Shown here: positions 1 through 12,728 of the stretch, piece by piece
Position numbering within the stretch: the first letter of the stretch is position 1
Layout of the letters: each line of letters starts with the position of its first letter
Source: Rosa chinensis
Taxonomy: Eukaryota > Streptophyta > Magnoliopsida > Rosales > Rosaceae
Length of the DNA: 64,000 nt
Assembly (NCBI RefSeq): GCF_002994745.2
Contig: NC_037094.1
Location: 22,049,001 to 22,113,000, forward strand
Reading direction: 5' to 3'
Program-made: the position numbers and the translations under genes
Notes under the pieces: generated by a model
Seen by the model: only the letters and a program-made list of their open reading frames with translations
Database searches by the model: none
What the model was told of the DNA's origin: nothing

Positions 1-284
1 TCGACCCTGTTTTCGCAAAACATGGTCGCGATTTCTCCCAGGGTTCACAATCTCTCTATCTTCAACTCGAATCTGATCCCGATCCTCCATCTCTCTCACT
101 CTTGTCGACGTTACAGGCTCTCTCTCTTGATTCTGTGATTTTGGTGAAGATCTAGGTTTTTTTTCTTTTCTTTTTTCGATGCTAGATATTGTGTGATTGT
201 TGTTTGTGTGTAAATAGTGTGAAAAGCTAGGGGTTTTTGTGGTGTAATTAGGAGTGATCTGGTTAGGGTTTGACTTGAGGTGCT
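1..284 (+). promoter_or_regulatory. 5' leader / promoter-proximal region of PTPMT1-like gene
   Basis: CT-rich tracts (about 47-125) followed by a T-rich stretch lead into the first ATG at 285. This looks like a plant 5' untranslated leader. No TATA box can be assigned because the window begins too close to the gene. Confidence 0.4.
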
Positions 285-2798
285 ATGTATATTGAGGAGT
301 TGAAAGGTGGAGAAGAAGTGGATTTAGGGCATGGAAGGGGCATCGTGGGGTCGGATGCGAAACGGGTCTTGATCGGAGCGGGGGCTCGTGCGCTGTTTTA
401 CCCGACTCTGCTTTACAATGTCATCAGGAATAAGCTTCAGGCTGAGTTTCGCTGGTGGGATAAGGTCGATGAGGTACAATATGCTCTTTCTCATAGTTTT
501 TTGTGTATCGTTGATTTGAATTTTGATCGGATGTGGATTTATTTCTCTAATGCTTTTTCCTGCAATTGTGAATTGCTTTGTAAATATCGGAGCTTTTATA
601 CATGGTATAGCTGATGTTATTATGAAATTCTAAATCGGACATGTAATCGAGAAGCGTTACTTTTAAATAAACCGAAATTTTGTTGTATGAAATGCATGTG
701 GCTTTTGCGTGCTGAGTGTTTTATGTGACTGATGAGGTGTTTTGTTGATTAGACTGCTGTGTTCTTTTGTATTAGACATTGATTTACTTCAGTTTTATGT
801 GTGTGAACTGATGTACTATCTCGATTTTGTTTAAATTCTAACAATACTGTTTTCAGTTTGTATTGTTAGGTGCAGTTCCATTCCCTACTGATGTGCCTCG
901 CCTAAAGGAGGTCGGAGTTCGTGGAGTCATCACACTTAATGAGCCATACGAGACTTTGGTTCCAACGTCTCTTTATCAGGTTAGTGATTCATTTGTTTCA
1001 GATACATTCCATACGGTATGCTTGCTGGCGTTTTATTAGGCACCTCCATATTTTTAACTTTCTGCTTAAATTTTGCAGTCCAATGGCATTAGCCATCTGG
1101 TGATCCCTACCAGAGACTACTGCTTTGCACCATCGCTGAATGATATATGTCGTGCTGTAAACTTCATTAATGGTAAGCATTCTTGCGACTTGAATTGATT
1201 GAATTTGGTAAATTTTTCTGTAATGGAGGAGGCATATGTTGGAGTTGCTTGTTGTAATTTTAAATTTAAGGGCATACATATTTATTGATTGGCTTCAAAG
1301 CAGTACTCAATGTGATATCTTCAGTTAGAGGGGGGCTGAGGAGTTGTGATACTTCTGTTTTTATTTGCTTTGTTATTTTAGCCTATATGCAGGCTTTCCC
1401 GAACAATGATTTAACTATATATATCTGATTTTTTGTTTTGTAGAAAATGCATCAAGTGGGATGACAACATATGTTCACTGTAAAGCTGGACGGGGCCGTA
1501 GTACGACCATTGTTATCTGCTACTTGGTTAGTGTGACTCAGAAAAAGTAAAAAATTAATTTAAGATTGCCAGCTTTTTGATATTTCTTTCTTTTATAGGT
1601 CCATCACAAGCAGATGACACCTGATTCTGCCTATGAATATCTGAAGTCAATTCGGCCACGTGTGCTTTTGGCCTCTGCTCAGTGGCAGGTAACTTGTATG
1701 ATTTATGTTCTCACAGTCTGGGCATGTTCTTCCTGCTTTTGGTGTTTGGAACATGGAATTTTTGTTTTCATTTTTTCCCTTTGTGGCAATGCCCGTCTTC
1801 TATTTTATTTTTAATTCTTAATTTTTTTTGTTAGTAGTTGTTTTATGGGTGATTATAATAATATGGAAACAACTCTCGAGTTGGCTAATATATCTGCCGT
1901 AAAATTTTAAGTTTTATTTTTTCCTTTAGGCGTTGTCTGCGAGTGTAATCTTCTGACTTTTTAAGATGTGGCTCAAGTTTGGGGGGAAAAAAGGTGATGC
2001 TTGTGTCAGTAATGTTATCTGAGTATTTGGGTCTTAAAGGGAAGACTGGGGAAAGAGATTTTTAAAAGAAAAAAAAACTAGGGCATTATATTTGGTTTTG
2101 AAGTAACCTTTTGTTTCTAGCTAGAGAGTTCAGTTTCTGCTCCATTTTACATTGTAGTACCAGTTCTGCTCCATGTTAAATAATGTCAATAGTGAATAAT
2201 ATCAATAACAGGTGGTGGAAAAAATAATGATTGTATCTGCTAATTGCCATTTAGCTAATAAACCTGTGGATATCTAGAATCATTGCTCTGTATTGGAGAC
2301 ATCACGTTGTGGATCTGTTTGACAGAAGTGTACTAACCTGGATTTACATTGACACATGAAATGATCCAACTGTACTTCTGAACTCTTCTTTCATTGTTGT
2401 TTATGCAGGCTGTTCAGGAGTACTACTATTTCATGGTGAAGAAAGCTGTGGTTTACAGCCACTTGACTAATCTAATATTGAATCCCCCATGTTCAGCTCC
2501 CTCACATGATCTCCTTGCATTTGACGAGGGCTCTGTAGTAGTGGTCACTGAATCAGATCTTGAAGGATATGATGCAACTCTCCAGTCTGGTACTGTGGGA
2601 AATGAGATATGGGCCGACTTAAGTGTGGTCTATCGGGTTCGAGTAGCTGGTCAGGCAGCTCTCACAAGGATTTCATGCCTGTGGCTCCGTTGCCATGCCC
2701 ACCAGGAGAGTTCAGCTAAGAAGTTGGGCAGGGAAAGCAGCTGCTCGATTACAGCTGATCATATGGGAGGCATTAGCGTGGACATACAAGTTTACTGA
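285..2798 (+). CDS. PTPMT1: PTPMT1-like dual-specificity / phosphatidylglycerophosphate phosphatase
   Basis: Six exons: 285-473, 857-979, 1079-1172, 1444-1526, 1599-1688 and 2409-2798. All introns are GT-AG and the frame closes at 322 residues. Exon 4 carries the Cys-based phosphatase loop HCKAGRGRST, with Cys148 as nucleophile and Arg154 binding phosphate. The plant PTPMT1 family is known to dephosphorylate phosphatidylglycerophosphate, a step towards phosphatidylglycerol and cardiolipin, and animal members are mitochondrial. Here the N-terminus (MYIEELKGGEEVDLG) looks like the plant homologues and shows no strong targeting peptide. The last exon encodes about 129 residues of plant-specific C-terminal tail. 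The 285 ATG is the first in frame and gives the family's usual start. The gene faces the thioesterase gene tail to tail. Family assignment is firm; substrate is by homology. Confidence 0.9.
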
Positions 2799-3511
2799 GG
2801 AAAACCTGAGTAAACCGTAAATACATAAAAGATGTTTGCTAAGTGTTTTATATTTTTCCTTCTCGTACATAAAATGGGAAATAACATTATGTTAGGCTCT
2901 GCAATAAACTCGGTTTTTCTCCATCCTGTAAATTGAGTTGGTATTTTACTTTGAATCTGATGAAAGAAAGTTGAGCTTTATGAGTTTATCACCATGTTCT
3001 GTCTTTTTTAAGATTGCACTTTTTTTAATCAGGGGTAGTCTTCTGATTTTCACAGTTTTGTGATTTACTGAGCTCTCAACGCCTTTAGGAGGCCCTCAAA
3101 AAGACCGAACCTTATCCTTGTCAGCATGATAGAACAAATGTTGTGTTGAGTTCTGGTCAGTCACACCTTAAGGATTCCCTCGAGAAGACTGAAACCCTCG
3201 TCCGACAATGATACATGAAAGAAAAAGTTACGAGTTCTCTACTTTCTTGATCAGCATATCAAAGATAAGAGATAACATTGTCAGTACATCATTCCTAGTT
3301 TTCATTTATTTATGTCTTGGCATTGGGGATTCGTAATTGAGCCTCAGTCATTGAGTGGAACACTAAATTGTAGTTCCTGTACATAGTAGTCCCATCGACC
3401 ACAATATAACTTTGATTTATAATTCTGTTCGCCAATTAGTTTTAGTCAATTGCATATACAGAACAAATTTACTGAACAAGTTCAGTCAATGCTTTCTCGT
3501 CAAACTGAGGA
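2799..3511. other. Convergent 3' UTR interval
   Basis: This gap of about 0.7 kb lies between the stop codons of two genes that point at each other. It is AT-rich, shows no long reading frame, and probably holds both 3' UTRs and polyadenylation sites. Confidence 0.5.
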
Positions 3512-6500
3512 TCATACGGGTTCCTTTTTGCATCCCACAACCTTACGTTGAAGTCCATTCACCTCATTGTTTCCATTTGTTGGCGATGCTGAACTTGTCA
3601 AGTAAGGCACCACATGCTTCTTCATATCACTTTTGGAGATTCCAAGATGACCTCCTGAAACACTAATGTATTTGATCCTTCCAGCTTCATCCAGTGTTCT
3701 CAAACCAATCCAGTCTTCAATGTACAGATCAGTCTGCACAAGAATAAGATAAATTCAGAAGCAAAACTTGCTCAAAGTGAAAAAAACAAATCAAAATCTT
3801 GGAAACACGAACTTTGATTTACTGTGGCTACTTAAAAAGGTATAGTATTAGTATGACTAGGTCTTGAAATTTTTTTTTTTTGGCTGAACAGAGGGATAAG
3901 AGAGGCAATGAACCTCCTTAGCGCCTCAAAATTTATTTAAAGAAAGCTGAAAGAGATACAAGGAGAGGTCTTGAAATTATCTGATTTTTAGTTTCTTTCT
4001 CAACACAAGGATAATTTCACAAGAGAATTTGTTAACTCAATTTAACAATATCAATTGTATTATTACCTGCTCTGGACCTAGGATTGAATTGAAGGCACCA
4101 TCTGGGTAATATCCAAACCACGAGGTTTCTCTGGGTACCAAGACATTGTCTTGCTCAAACTGTGGATAAAACAAAGATGATACGATATTCTTTAGTTAAA
4201 GTAAATGATTCTTGAAAACTAACAAGAGATTTAAGTATATATTGTTATCCAACTTACCATAATAAGCACCAGGTTTTCTAAGCTACTAAGTCTTTCCTTA
4301 TAAGTGGAGTTTCTCTCATCAGGGAGTTCATTGTTGAGTTTTGGAAGAAATCTACACCTCCCTAAATAATCAGTCATATCCTGGAAACACACATTGGTGA
4401 GTCAGATGCTCAGGATAGCCATCATCATAAGAAAACTGAGATAATTATGCAAGGTGTAAAAGGATATAAATGCATATGTAACAATCATTATATGACAATT
4501 GGAAAAGTGAGTCATGAAAGTGCTGCTTCATAAAGTGTACTGTATCCCATATACCCAGTGAGCACAAACAACTTTGTTTGAAGTTAATTGTAAGTCAATA
4601 ACAAAAGGGAAGGAGACAAGTAAGCAGGCTGCAAAATAATTTCAGTGAGCTTATGATTGCAAGGTTACTTGTATGTATTGATTCTATAAGAATATTGCTG
4701 TAAAAAAGCCTCATTAAATGTCTCCAATTTTCCAACAAAGTTAGCCACTCACATTTGGCAATTTAATATAACCACTGGGAGCCAAGTGTTCCTGCAAATT
4801 CAAATCAAGATTCAGAAAGGTCATGCCTCACCAGAAATATACTGAAGAGAATGTAATTTCACACCACGCTAAAGATGAAAGAATTAGCACAGTATGCATA
4901 CTTGGATATAGTCACTGTAGATCTTCCCTTTGATTAGCTTGTTTGCAATAATGCAAAATATGCCAGACTGCAGAGGCACAAAACGAGTTCAGGAACAAAA
5001 GCAAGTCAGCAAAATGACATATAAAAAAGGTCACAGATGTCAGAATTTCAGGGTTCCTCAGCAGTTATTTTTTATCTGTGTTTTTTTATATGGCCATTAT
5101 GATTGAGGAATGAGCATTATCTACAAAGTGAAAATACTTCATATAGACATCACTTGAAGGTTGGCACCTTCAGTATGATTGGTGGAAATATTTGTTGGAG
5201 GTGCCACCTTTTAAGTGGACAATCATACAAGTTTTCAAAGTATTCTGTTATGTTATGCAGGCAAGGCATTGCAGAAAGCGCTGATCCATTTTTTTATTAA
5301 AAGCACAAATTTTCTCATACTTGTTGAACCAAAGTTTACAACCCCCATGTAACACCCCCAAGCTTGTCCCAAATTCCCAGGTGAGGAAATATCAAAGCTC
5401 ATATACCAGAATTGAATGCTGTGAAACTCTTCACCCTAAGTCGGTCCAATTGTAGGTACTCTTTTAACCAGAAGATATTTCAGCAAGTCAAGTGCATTAA
5501 TTTATATAGTGACTCAAGAGCCATAAAGATAGTGCAATACTTACACCACAGAGAGGTACAGAAGCAATACCCGCATGAGGTCCTCCTAAAGAAATAAGGT
5601 TTTTAACCTGCTCCAACAAATAGAAAAAATAAAACTTTTCATGTTGTAATTGGTAAGTATGCACCTGTGAGAAAATTATGAGAGAGAGAGAGGATTTGAA
5701 ATTATTTCTCTTAAACTGATTCAGCCAAACCTTTATTTACATTTGTTCAACCATTGAAGACCATTCAGAAATCATGCACATAAACTTCTGGCACAAAAAG
5801 AAAAAAAGGCAAATCCTAGGAATGATAACAATAGGAAAGAAAAGGCTATAACATTGGTTGACTTGGAATTTTTTTTCTTTTAAGACCCATAGATAAATCC
5901 TATTAACTATAATATCACATACAATCTGAACAAATCCTAACAACTTACCATTTCACGTGCATTATCAGATAAGTTTGATAGGATGTAGCTCAATAAGTGT
6001 ATGATAACTAAGGTTCAACCACAATTACAATAGCAATTCCTGTAGTTAATTGAATGAAATAAAAAGTTGGAACTTGCAGAGTTGCTTGAATCATGTCTTA
6101 CCGGAGGTCCATTGTCGCAAAATTCTACAACACCTCGGCCTATCAAATTACCCTGTCAAATTAAAGAAAGTATGAGAAACTACCAATCTTGACAACCTTG
6201 TACTTCACATAAGCATGACTGACTTGATAAAATCCATTCACTGGTCCAAATCAGACAGCGATTTCTTTCTCATTTTTTATTTTTTTTTTGGGTACTCAAG
6301 ACAGCACTTTTAATAGAACACATGAACCTACCCAACTCGGTGCAATGAGAGAGACGACACATTGCATATATTGGATAGAGTTTTGAGGTTTTAACTTTTG
6401 ATTGCAGTCCTATTGCATATCAATCAACTTGTTGGAAACTTGAAGCATACTGTATCAAAATATGAGTTACCAGAAAAGGCTGATCATAACAATTACCTGG

Positions 6501-7385
6501 GAGAGCCCAACAATGTTGTAACCTTGTCTGAGTTCTTCCATTTCTTTAACCTAAGGTTACAATTGCAATCAACGTTAAAGGTGACAGAAACTTCCAAAGC
6601 CCAGGCCAGCTATATATGGTAACTGAGAGAGCTTACTACCTTTTCACACACAATTCTGGTCTGCAAACATGTGGGGAAAAGTTCAAATTAGAAAATGTAT
6701 ATAACAATATCATTTCAAAGATAAAAGGCCTTGTTTTGCAGTTTACCTGTTCCTCGAGAGGCACAAACCAGGAATCCCATGTTCCAGCCCCAACTTCTCT
6801 GAAAAAAGGTGGTAAAAACAAGCATTACAAGTAGAATAACTAAACTGACATGTAAAAGATGCCTAGAAAAGAACTGAGAAAGACAAAAACTCATCTGGTC
6901 GAAGATACTTAAAAGAAGAGACCTCAACAACCATGTTAATCATATTTTTCATCTTGTTCTATAAAAGTTAAGTGGCAATACTAGTATTATATATTGCAGT
7001 AATCATATAGATCTAACTGTTTAATAAGCATACTAGATCAGAATCTGAATCAGAACATATATCAAAATTGTTAAAAGCAAAGTGATGCATGAACTGCTAG
7101 AAATTATCTCTTGCAGAATATAACTTATGACAATCAGAAGATAAGCAGATTCGATGAAAGAATGTACTTACATGCAATATCCGTCAGCACCCGAAAAGTC
7201 CCTCAGTTGCTTCGTAAACTGTTTAACTCCTCTATTGGCGCACTGATCTCCAATGCCTGTCATGATGAAGCATCAGAAGTGGAGCAGAGAAAAAAGAAAT
7301 GTATAGAACTTATCAGTTAAACTGGTATTATGATAAACTTAACACCTATTCCAAGAATGTAAACTATCAGAACTATCAGAATCAG

Positions 7386-7447
<62 letters not shown>

Positions 7448-8465
7448 GTTACGCAGATTAAGGGATCTTGGTGCACTCAAATTTATAAAACATACATATA
7501 ATTTACAATCTCAAAACAGTTATGCAGATTAAGGGATCTTGGTGCAAACTTATCCCGGTGAATGAAACTAGTCAGCTGCAGTCAGATGTTGCATGTCGAG
7601 GAAGCAACAGCATATAACGACACCCATGCTGCTGTTGGTTTTATTCCTCAGCAGTTAAAATTTCAAAATTCACCACAATGTCAGCCTTTTTCAACACCTT
7701 CACATTGATTCTATAAATTCAAAGTTCATCACAATATCATCCTTCTTAGTGATCAAACTTCACATTGATTCTATGACTTCTTTTCTAATGTTCAATTAAA
7801 ACACAGTAAAGAAACAAAAACCAACCCATATCTCACGTGCTCCTCCAAATTAGAAGCATTTAGGATACAACTTGGGACAAAGTTATGTACTCTATCTATA
7901 AGGGGATAGGTGAACTGACTGGATTAAATCTTCAGGTTAACGGTTTGACTAATCTCAATACATTTATTTTATAAGATACTTTTTCACAGCAGACAAAAAT
8001 TCGAGTTTGCAGAAAATAAACCAGAGACCCGCTTCATGAATTCTTTTCATATTTAGACGAACATATGCTACATGTATATGCATCCTGATAATTGGACACA
8101 TTAGTGTCTACATGAACCCCTTCAATAACACATGAAACTTATTATTAGTTCTTAAAACCTTCTCTAATACAGCAAATCACACCAATGAGGCTGCAATACC
8201 ATACATTAATCAACACTTGTGGGATCATATAAATAAAACAATAATATCCAGAACCCAGATCATATAAGCAAAACCCAGATACAAAAACATATTCATACAC
8301 AAAAAGATTGATTCTTTAATAAGAACAACAACTAATGAACTACTAAGAAATAGAGCCCAGAAAATTACCATGGAGTACAATGAAGGGTACTGAAACTGAA
8401 CATGGGATGAACACAAAAGCCAAGATGAAGACGAAGCCAATGGAGGAGAATGAATTAAACTCCAT
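3512..8465 (-). CDS. Palmitoyl-protein thioesterase (PPT1-like)
   Basis: Twelve exons on the minus strand, from the start: 8465-8369, 7256-7172, 6798-6747, 6660-6640, 6550-6497, 6152-6102, 5607-5545, 4967-4902, 4791-4753, 4380-4258, 4159-4067 and 3733-3512. All introns are GT-AG and the frame closes at 321 residues. Residues 9-26 form a signal peptide. The alpha/beta-hydrolase nucleophile is Ser102 in GLSQG, whose codons straddle the exon 5/6 junction; Asp221 and His277 (SGGHLG) complete the triad expected for PPT1. The family removes thioester-linked fatty acids from S-acylated proteins in lysosome or vacuole. The ATG at 8465 is chosen because it opens the signal peptide; a longer N-terminus is possible. 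Exon 4 is a 21-nt micro-exon, and most introns are short apart from intron 1 (about 1.1 kb). Confidence 0.9.
7389..7444. repeat. (GA)n microsatellite
   Basis: Uninterrupted GA dinucleotide tract of about 56 bp inside intron 1 of the thioesterase gene. It is likely length-polymorphic. Confidence 0.95.
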
Positions 8466-10045
8466 GATCGTATTGGGTGCTGTTATCTCTGAAAAATTCT
8501 TATACTTTTTTTCTACACCAACCAGTCTGTGCAAGAATTAAGTAATTACAGTAAAGGAATTGATCTTTGACAATAGTAGTGACAACTGGCGGTGTGGTAT
8601 TGGTGGAGACGAAGCAGAAAACACGGAGGCACGTAGGGCTGAGCCACCGCGGACTCTTGCAGGTCCTACCGTCCTAGGCTCCTAAGTTGGACTGTTGCGC
8701 AGCTCAGAACTTATTGAGGAAAATCAAGGTTGCTTGTTTAAGTAACCAATTGAAATTCAATTACCCACCCAGAAATAAAAGTCACCAATGGGAATTTGTC
8801 ATTATTTGAGATCAGAATATCAGATTGTCTACTTGGTTTTGTTGGGTGCCGGTTACACCAGGATACTATCTTGGCCGTTGAAAGGGAGAGGAACAGCTAG
8901 GATGATGCCACGTCATCACTTGTGTGGTTGTGGTGAGATGAAAAAGTTGGATCCCTAACTTAAAATAAATTAATGGATCATTCTAAAGTTAGCTTGATAT
9001 GGCGATCTCATTTGTATTAGAGAGGGCTTTCATCGGCTTTCATCTCATTTTCAGTTGAAAGTATTCAGTGTACCAACGTGCACTTACAACGGGCGGTTGG
9101 ATAGAGAAAAAAATGTTATTAGAAAAAGATTGTCTATAAATATTAATGGTTGAGATCTACTAGATCTATTAGTTCACTTGCACTATCACTGCATAGAATA
9201 ATTTTTCATTTTTCACAAGTTGGAAATTTGGAATGATGAATATCCGACTTAAGCACGTCTCATGTTTCCTTAAACATGTGCTTAACCAGGCGATGGTGGG
9301 AATTTTGGTTTCATTTACATCTCATGTTGGTTGGCGAGAATGTCAGTTATCGTTAAGTGGTGATAGGATTTGTCAGTTGGTTGGTGAGGTTGTCGGTCGG
9401 TCAATAAATCTCCGGTCAGTAAGTGAGATTGTCGATAGCTCGATGAGATTATTGGTCAATCAATGAGATCACCGATCAATCATTGAGGTGGCAGGTTGGT
9501 TCTCTAAGTTGCTGGTCGATCAATGATGTGGTAGTGGCTAGGGTTTTTCAGTTGGCAATATCATATTCTCTAAAAACACCTAAAAACTATAGATAAGGAA
9601 GTGTATCTGAAATTTGCTATTTTATAAATTCTTTTTTTAAAACAACCTACCAAACTTGTTTTACGTCTATTTCTAGATTTGAAAAACGAAAAATTGTGTA
9701 CCAAATGAACCCTTTCTAAGACACTATATCCATGTAAGATACAATTGTACCCATGAATTTGGTTCGAAGAAAATGTATATTGATAAATTGATTATTCTTA
9801 GCTACATAAGACCATTTCATCTAATAACATAAGTTTTATTTTTATAATAGAAGTCATATGTTATCTACTCTATAGTTCATGAATGAGTCCCAACAGAAAA
9901 AGAAAAAAAATTAATGCAGTGCATGGGTACGCCATTCTGTAGGTGTAAGTGTAACTGAGGTTAATGGTGGTGGAGGTCTATGGTTTGGGAAGAATTAATG
10001 GTGGTGGAGCGGTTTGCGGTCCATTGCAAATCATAACTAACATGA
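8466..10045. other. Intergenic spacer with a degenerate repeat
   Basis: No convincing gene. It begins with the promoter side of the thioesterase gene. At about 9290-9530 a G/T-rich stretch repeats loosely the phrase GGTCAATCAATGAGAT at roughly 25-35 bp intervals, with heavy divergence. The rest is plain AT-rich sequence. Confidence 0.4.
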
Positions 10046-10487
10046 GGCAGAGCTAAGGTTTTAAATATCAGTATCTTCATATCTATCGGTACTTTGAAAA
10101 AAGTAAATATCAGAAATATCAGGGATACAGGGTACGAAAATATTGTTTTTGAAAAAAGTCAATTTATTAGAAATTTAGAACTACATATAAATACATATGA
10201 ATGTCAACTCCATCTACATCCAAAAAGAGACGCTAGACGATTGAAAAGCCGCTCGCTGGTCTACGAAAATGCAATAATCAGACCAAGATATATGACCCAT
10301 ATAGTGTGAATTGTAGTGATGAACATGATAGTTATAGATATCTTTAGAGCTGCCGACTGTTTCCCCTATAATGGGATAATAAGGATGAACCCAACTGGAT
10401 GACTGATCATAAACTTCTCCATATTGATTATATCCATAAGCATCATAACCAAATTGATTGTTGCCTTCATGAGATTCATTTGAGATC

Positions 10488-11021
10488 TCACTGCTCTGTG
10501 CCTAAACTGATAAAGTCAAAACTTAAGGCAATTGAAGAAACATCAGATGGGGTACTTTGATTATCAGTTGCACCTCTAGTCCTCCTCCCATATCGGGTCT
10601 TCTCTTGAGCACCATGACCAGCTGTTCTCACTCCGTGGTCTTCATCTTGGGTGGCATGATCAAAATTACATTCACAGGTAAATTGGAATCCTCCATCCAC
10701 AGAAGATTGTCCATATTCATATCTTTCACCTCCACCACCTGTTCCGCTTCCACCCTCTCCACTATCATCGGAACTATCTGGAGTTGTTGTACCACCTCAC
10801 GCATCATCACTATCTGAATTATCTTCTGGGTTTTTAACAACTTCTTCAAATAAGACTCTCTCTACATTGATTCCAGCATTAGTTGCAGTTTCTACAACTT
10901 GTGGAAGAGGTCTTCCAGCTTCATCATCGAGGTGTGCAGGCATAATCCAATCATGAAGTGGATCAATGCCATTATCAAGCGGCTCGCTTGCAACATGAAG
11001 TAGATCTATATATCTATTCAC
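10488..11021 (-). pseudogene. Degenerate C-terminal transposase-like fragment in hAT element
   Basis: A minus-strand frame runs from 11021 to 10488 and is broken by a single in-frame TGA at 10797-10799. The first part (74 residues, MNRYIDLLHVASEPLDNG...) is acidic. The part after the stop is Gly/Ser-rich and ends in a basic YGRRTRG motif. Acidic then Gly/Arg-rich tails follow the dimerisation domain in many plant hAT or BED-type transposases, so I read it as such a tail. The catalytic core and the dimerisation motif themselves are absent. The family assignment rests mostly on the surrounding hAT termini. Confidence 0.45.
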
Positions 11022-11398
11022 TTATTCCATTTGATAGTTACTTTAACATTTGAACTTTTAGCTTCTTTATACTATTCAATTACAGACTATACACTCATAG
11101 ACTACACAATAGCTTCATTATTCCTTACTTTTTCAAGATGCATAGCTAAAATTTAATACTCCATACTCTGCACTCTCTTCTCATCATGTTATCCATATAT
11201 GGTTCCTTGACTTCCTTTTGCAATGTCATTTGGCCTCATTTGAATAATTGAACCTTTATGGCTTTATCTTCTTTATATTATTCAACTACAGAGTTATAAA
11301 CAACATACAGAGTTACAGACATAATCATAGACTACATAGTATCAAATCTCTCATCACACAGATTTGCATTTAGACTTTTAGAAAATTACTTCTCACCC

Positions 11399-11590
11399 AA
11401 AATCGCCTTGTGGGTATTTCTCCGCTGTAAAGATTCGCCTTGAGGGGATTTTTTTCCTCACCTAGATTCGCCTTGAGGGGATTTTCTACTCACCTAGCAC
11501 CTTGAAGGGATTTCTCCTCACTCAGATAGTCAGATTTGCCTTTAGGAGATCTCTCTTCACACAGATTTTCATTTAGAGAATTACCGAGTT
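11399..11590. repeat. Subterminal tandem repeats of hAT element
   Basis: Four to five diverged units of about 30-35 bp built around ATTCGCCTTGAGGGGATTT and CTCACCTAG. They lie about 200 bp inside the right end of the hAT element. Arrays in this position often bind transposase. Confidence 0.6.
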
Positions 11591-11793
11591 TTTTTTACCT
11601 CAAATTTTACAGATATTTCTTCACTTTATTGGGGATATATCGCAAATATCTAATATATCGGAGATATTTGACGATGTCGGAGAAATTTCGCAGAAACAGT
11701 AAAAGATAAGATATTTACCCTCCTAGATATATCGGTCCGTTGAAAAAAAGAGATATCGGAAATATCGCAGAGATTTAAAACCTTGGGTAGAGC

Positions 11794-12728
11794 GATGGTG
11801 CAGTTATCAATCTAGTGGCATGGCGGCGGCTATTCACTGTCCAATGGCAGCTCTTTGTCGAAGAATTATGGGTAGCAAGGGCTTCCTTTTGTTTTTCCAT
11901 GAGAAATTTTGTTTTATATATACGTAGTTTAGTTTGTTGGTTAGGTTTAATGAACCCTACTCAATTGATATGGTTCAAGGGTCTTGGTCACGTTGCTGTG
12001 CCTTTTCAAAGGCGTTATTTTTGGAAGTATGGTTTATTTTATCAATGCGATACTCAATTGCTCTTATATGTAGTCTGATTATTTTGGAACACAGTGCGAA
12101 AGAGAGTTAAGTGGCTGCATCCTGATATGTTGCCGTCGTGATTGTATAGTGACACAGTTACCTTTCAGGTATTGTAACTCAGGGGTATGGAGCATGAAAT
12201 TTTGTTAGAGATTGTGGTCTTTTAACTCATACATATCATTATAGATTGCGATAATATTATATGATGTGACATTGAGATTATAACCAATCATTTCAATGCG
12301 TCATAATATTTTCATCCATTAATATATTTTTTCTCTAAACAAAAAAAAAAGTGTTTAAGGAAAACTAAATTGAGAGAGAACAACTCAACATTGATAATTG
12401 GGTCCTCTTTATATAAAGGATTACAAGACATAGATATGAGTTGTACAATTAATTAGATATTTATGAATATCTCTAATTTAAAACCCTATTACAACTAGGT
12501 CAAATAAGTTAGAGTTTGGACCAAACACATATTCTGAATTTACTTGAACAAGAAGAACTTTTTAATACAAAATATGATTCAACATCATCTTAAAATTGTT
12601 AGCCATATTAATATTTACGTACTTATCCATTCAAAACAACAGTCATTGAGAGATAATAGGTAACAGATTCCGCATAAGATCAAATAGTCACAAAAACCCT
12701 AATCACAATCAGTCACAAGTTCACAACT
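11794..12728. other. Intergenic spacer upstream of NHL-like gene
   Basis: AT-rich with no supported gene. An open frame at 11815-12078 has no recognisable domain. The last 200 bp are the likely promoter and leader of the downstream single-exon gene. Confidence 0.4.

Larger units (their letters stand above)
10046..11793. mobile_element. hAT-superfamily DNA transposon with TIRs and 8-bp TSD
   Basis: The element body is 10054-11785 (1,732 bp). Its ends are a 13-bp terminal inverted repeat, TAAGGTTTTAAAT on the left and ATTTAAAACCTTG on the right, with one mismatch at the outermost base. Similarity continues inwards (AATATC...CGGT...TTGAAAAAA). The flanks are GGCAGAGC (10046-10053) and GGTAGAGC (11786-11793), an 8-bp target duplication with one mismatch. 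The 8-bp TSD and the TIR type are diagnostic of hAT. Inside is an acidic reading frame on the minus strand that could be a transposase tail. No complete transposase is present, so the element is non-autonomous. Confidence 0.8.

Noticed and set aside
7299..7532. Arg/Glu-repeat open frame
   Set aside because: Product of the GA microsatellite within an intron of the thioesterase gene.
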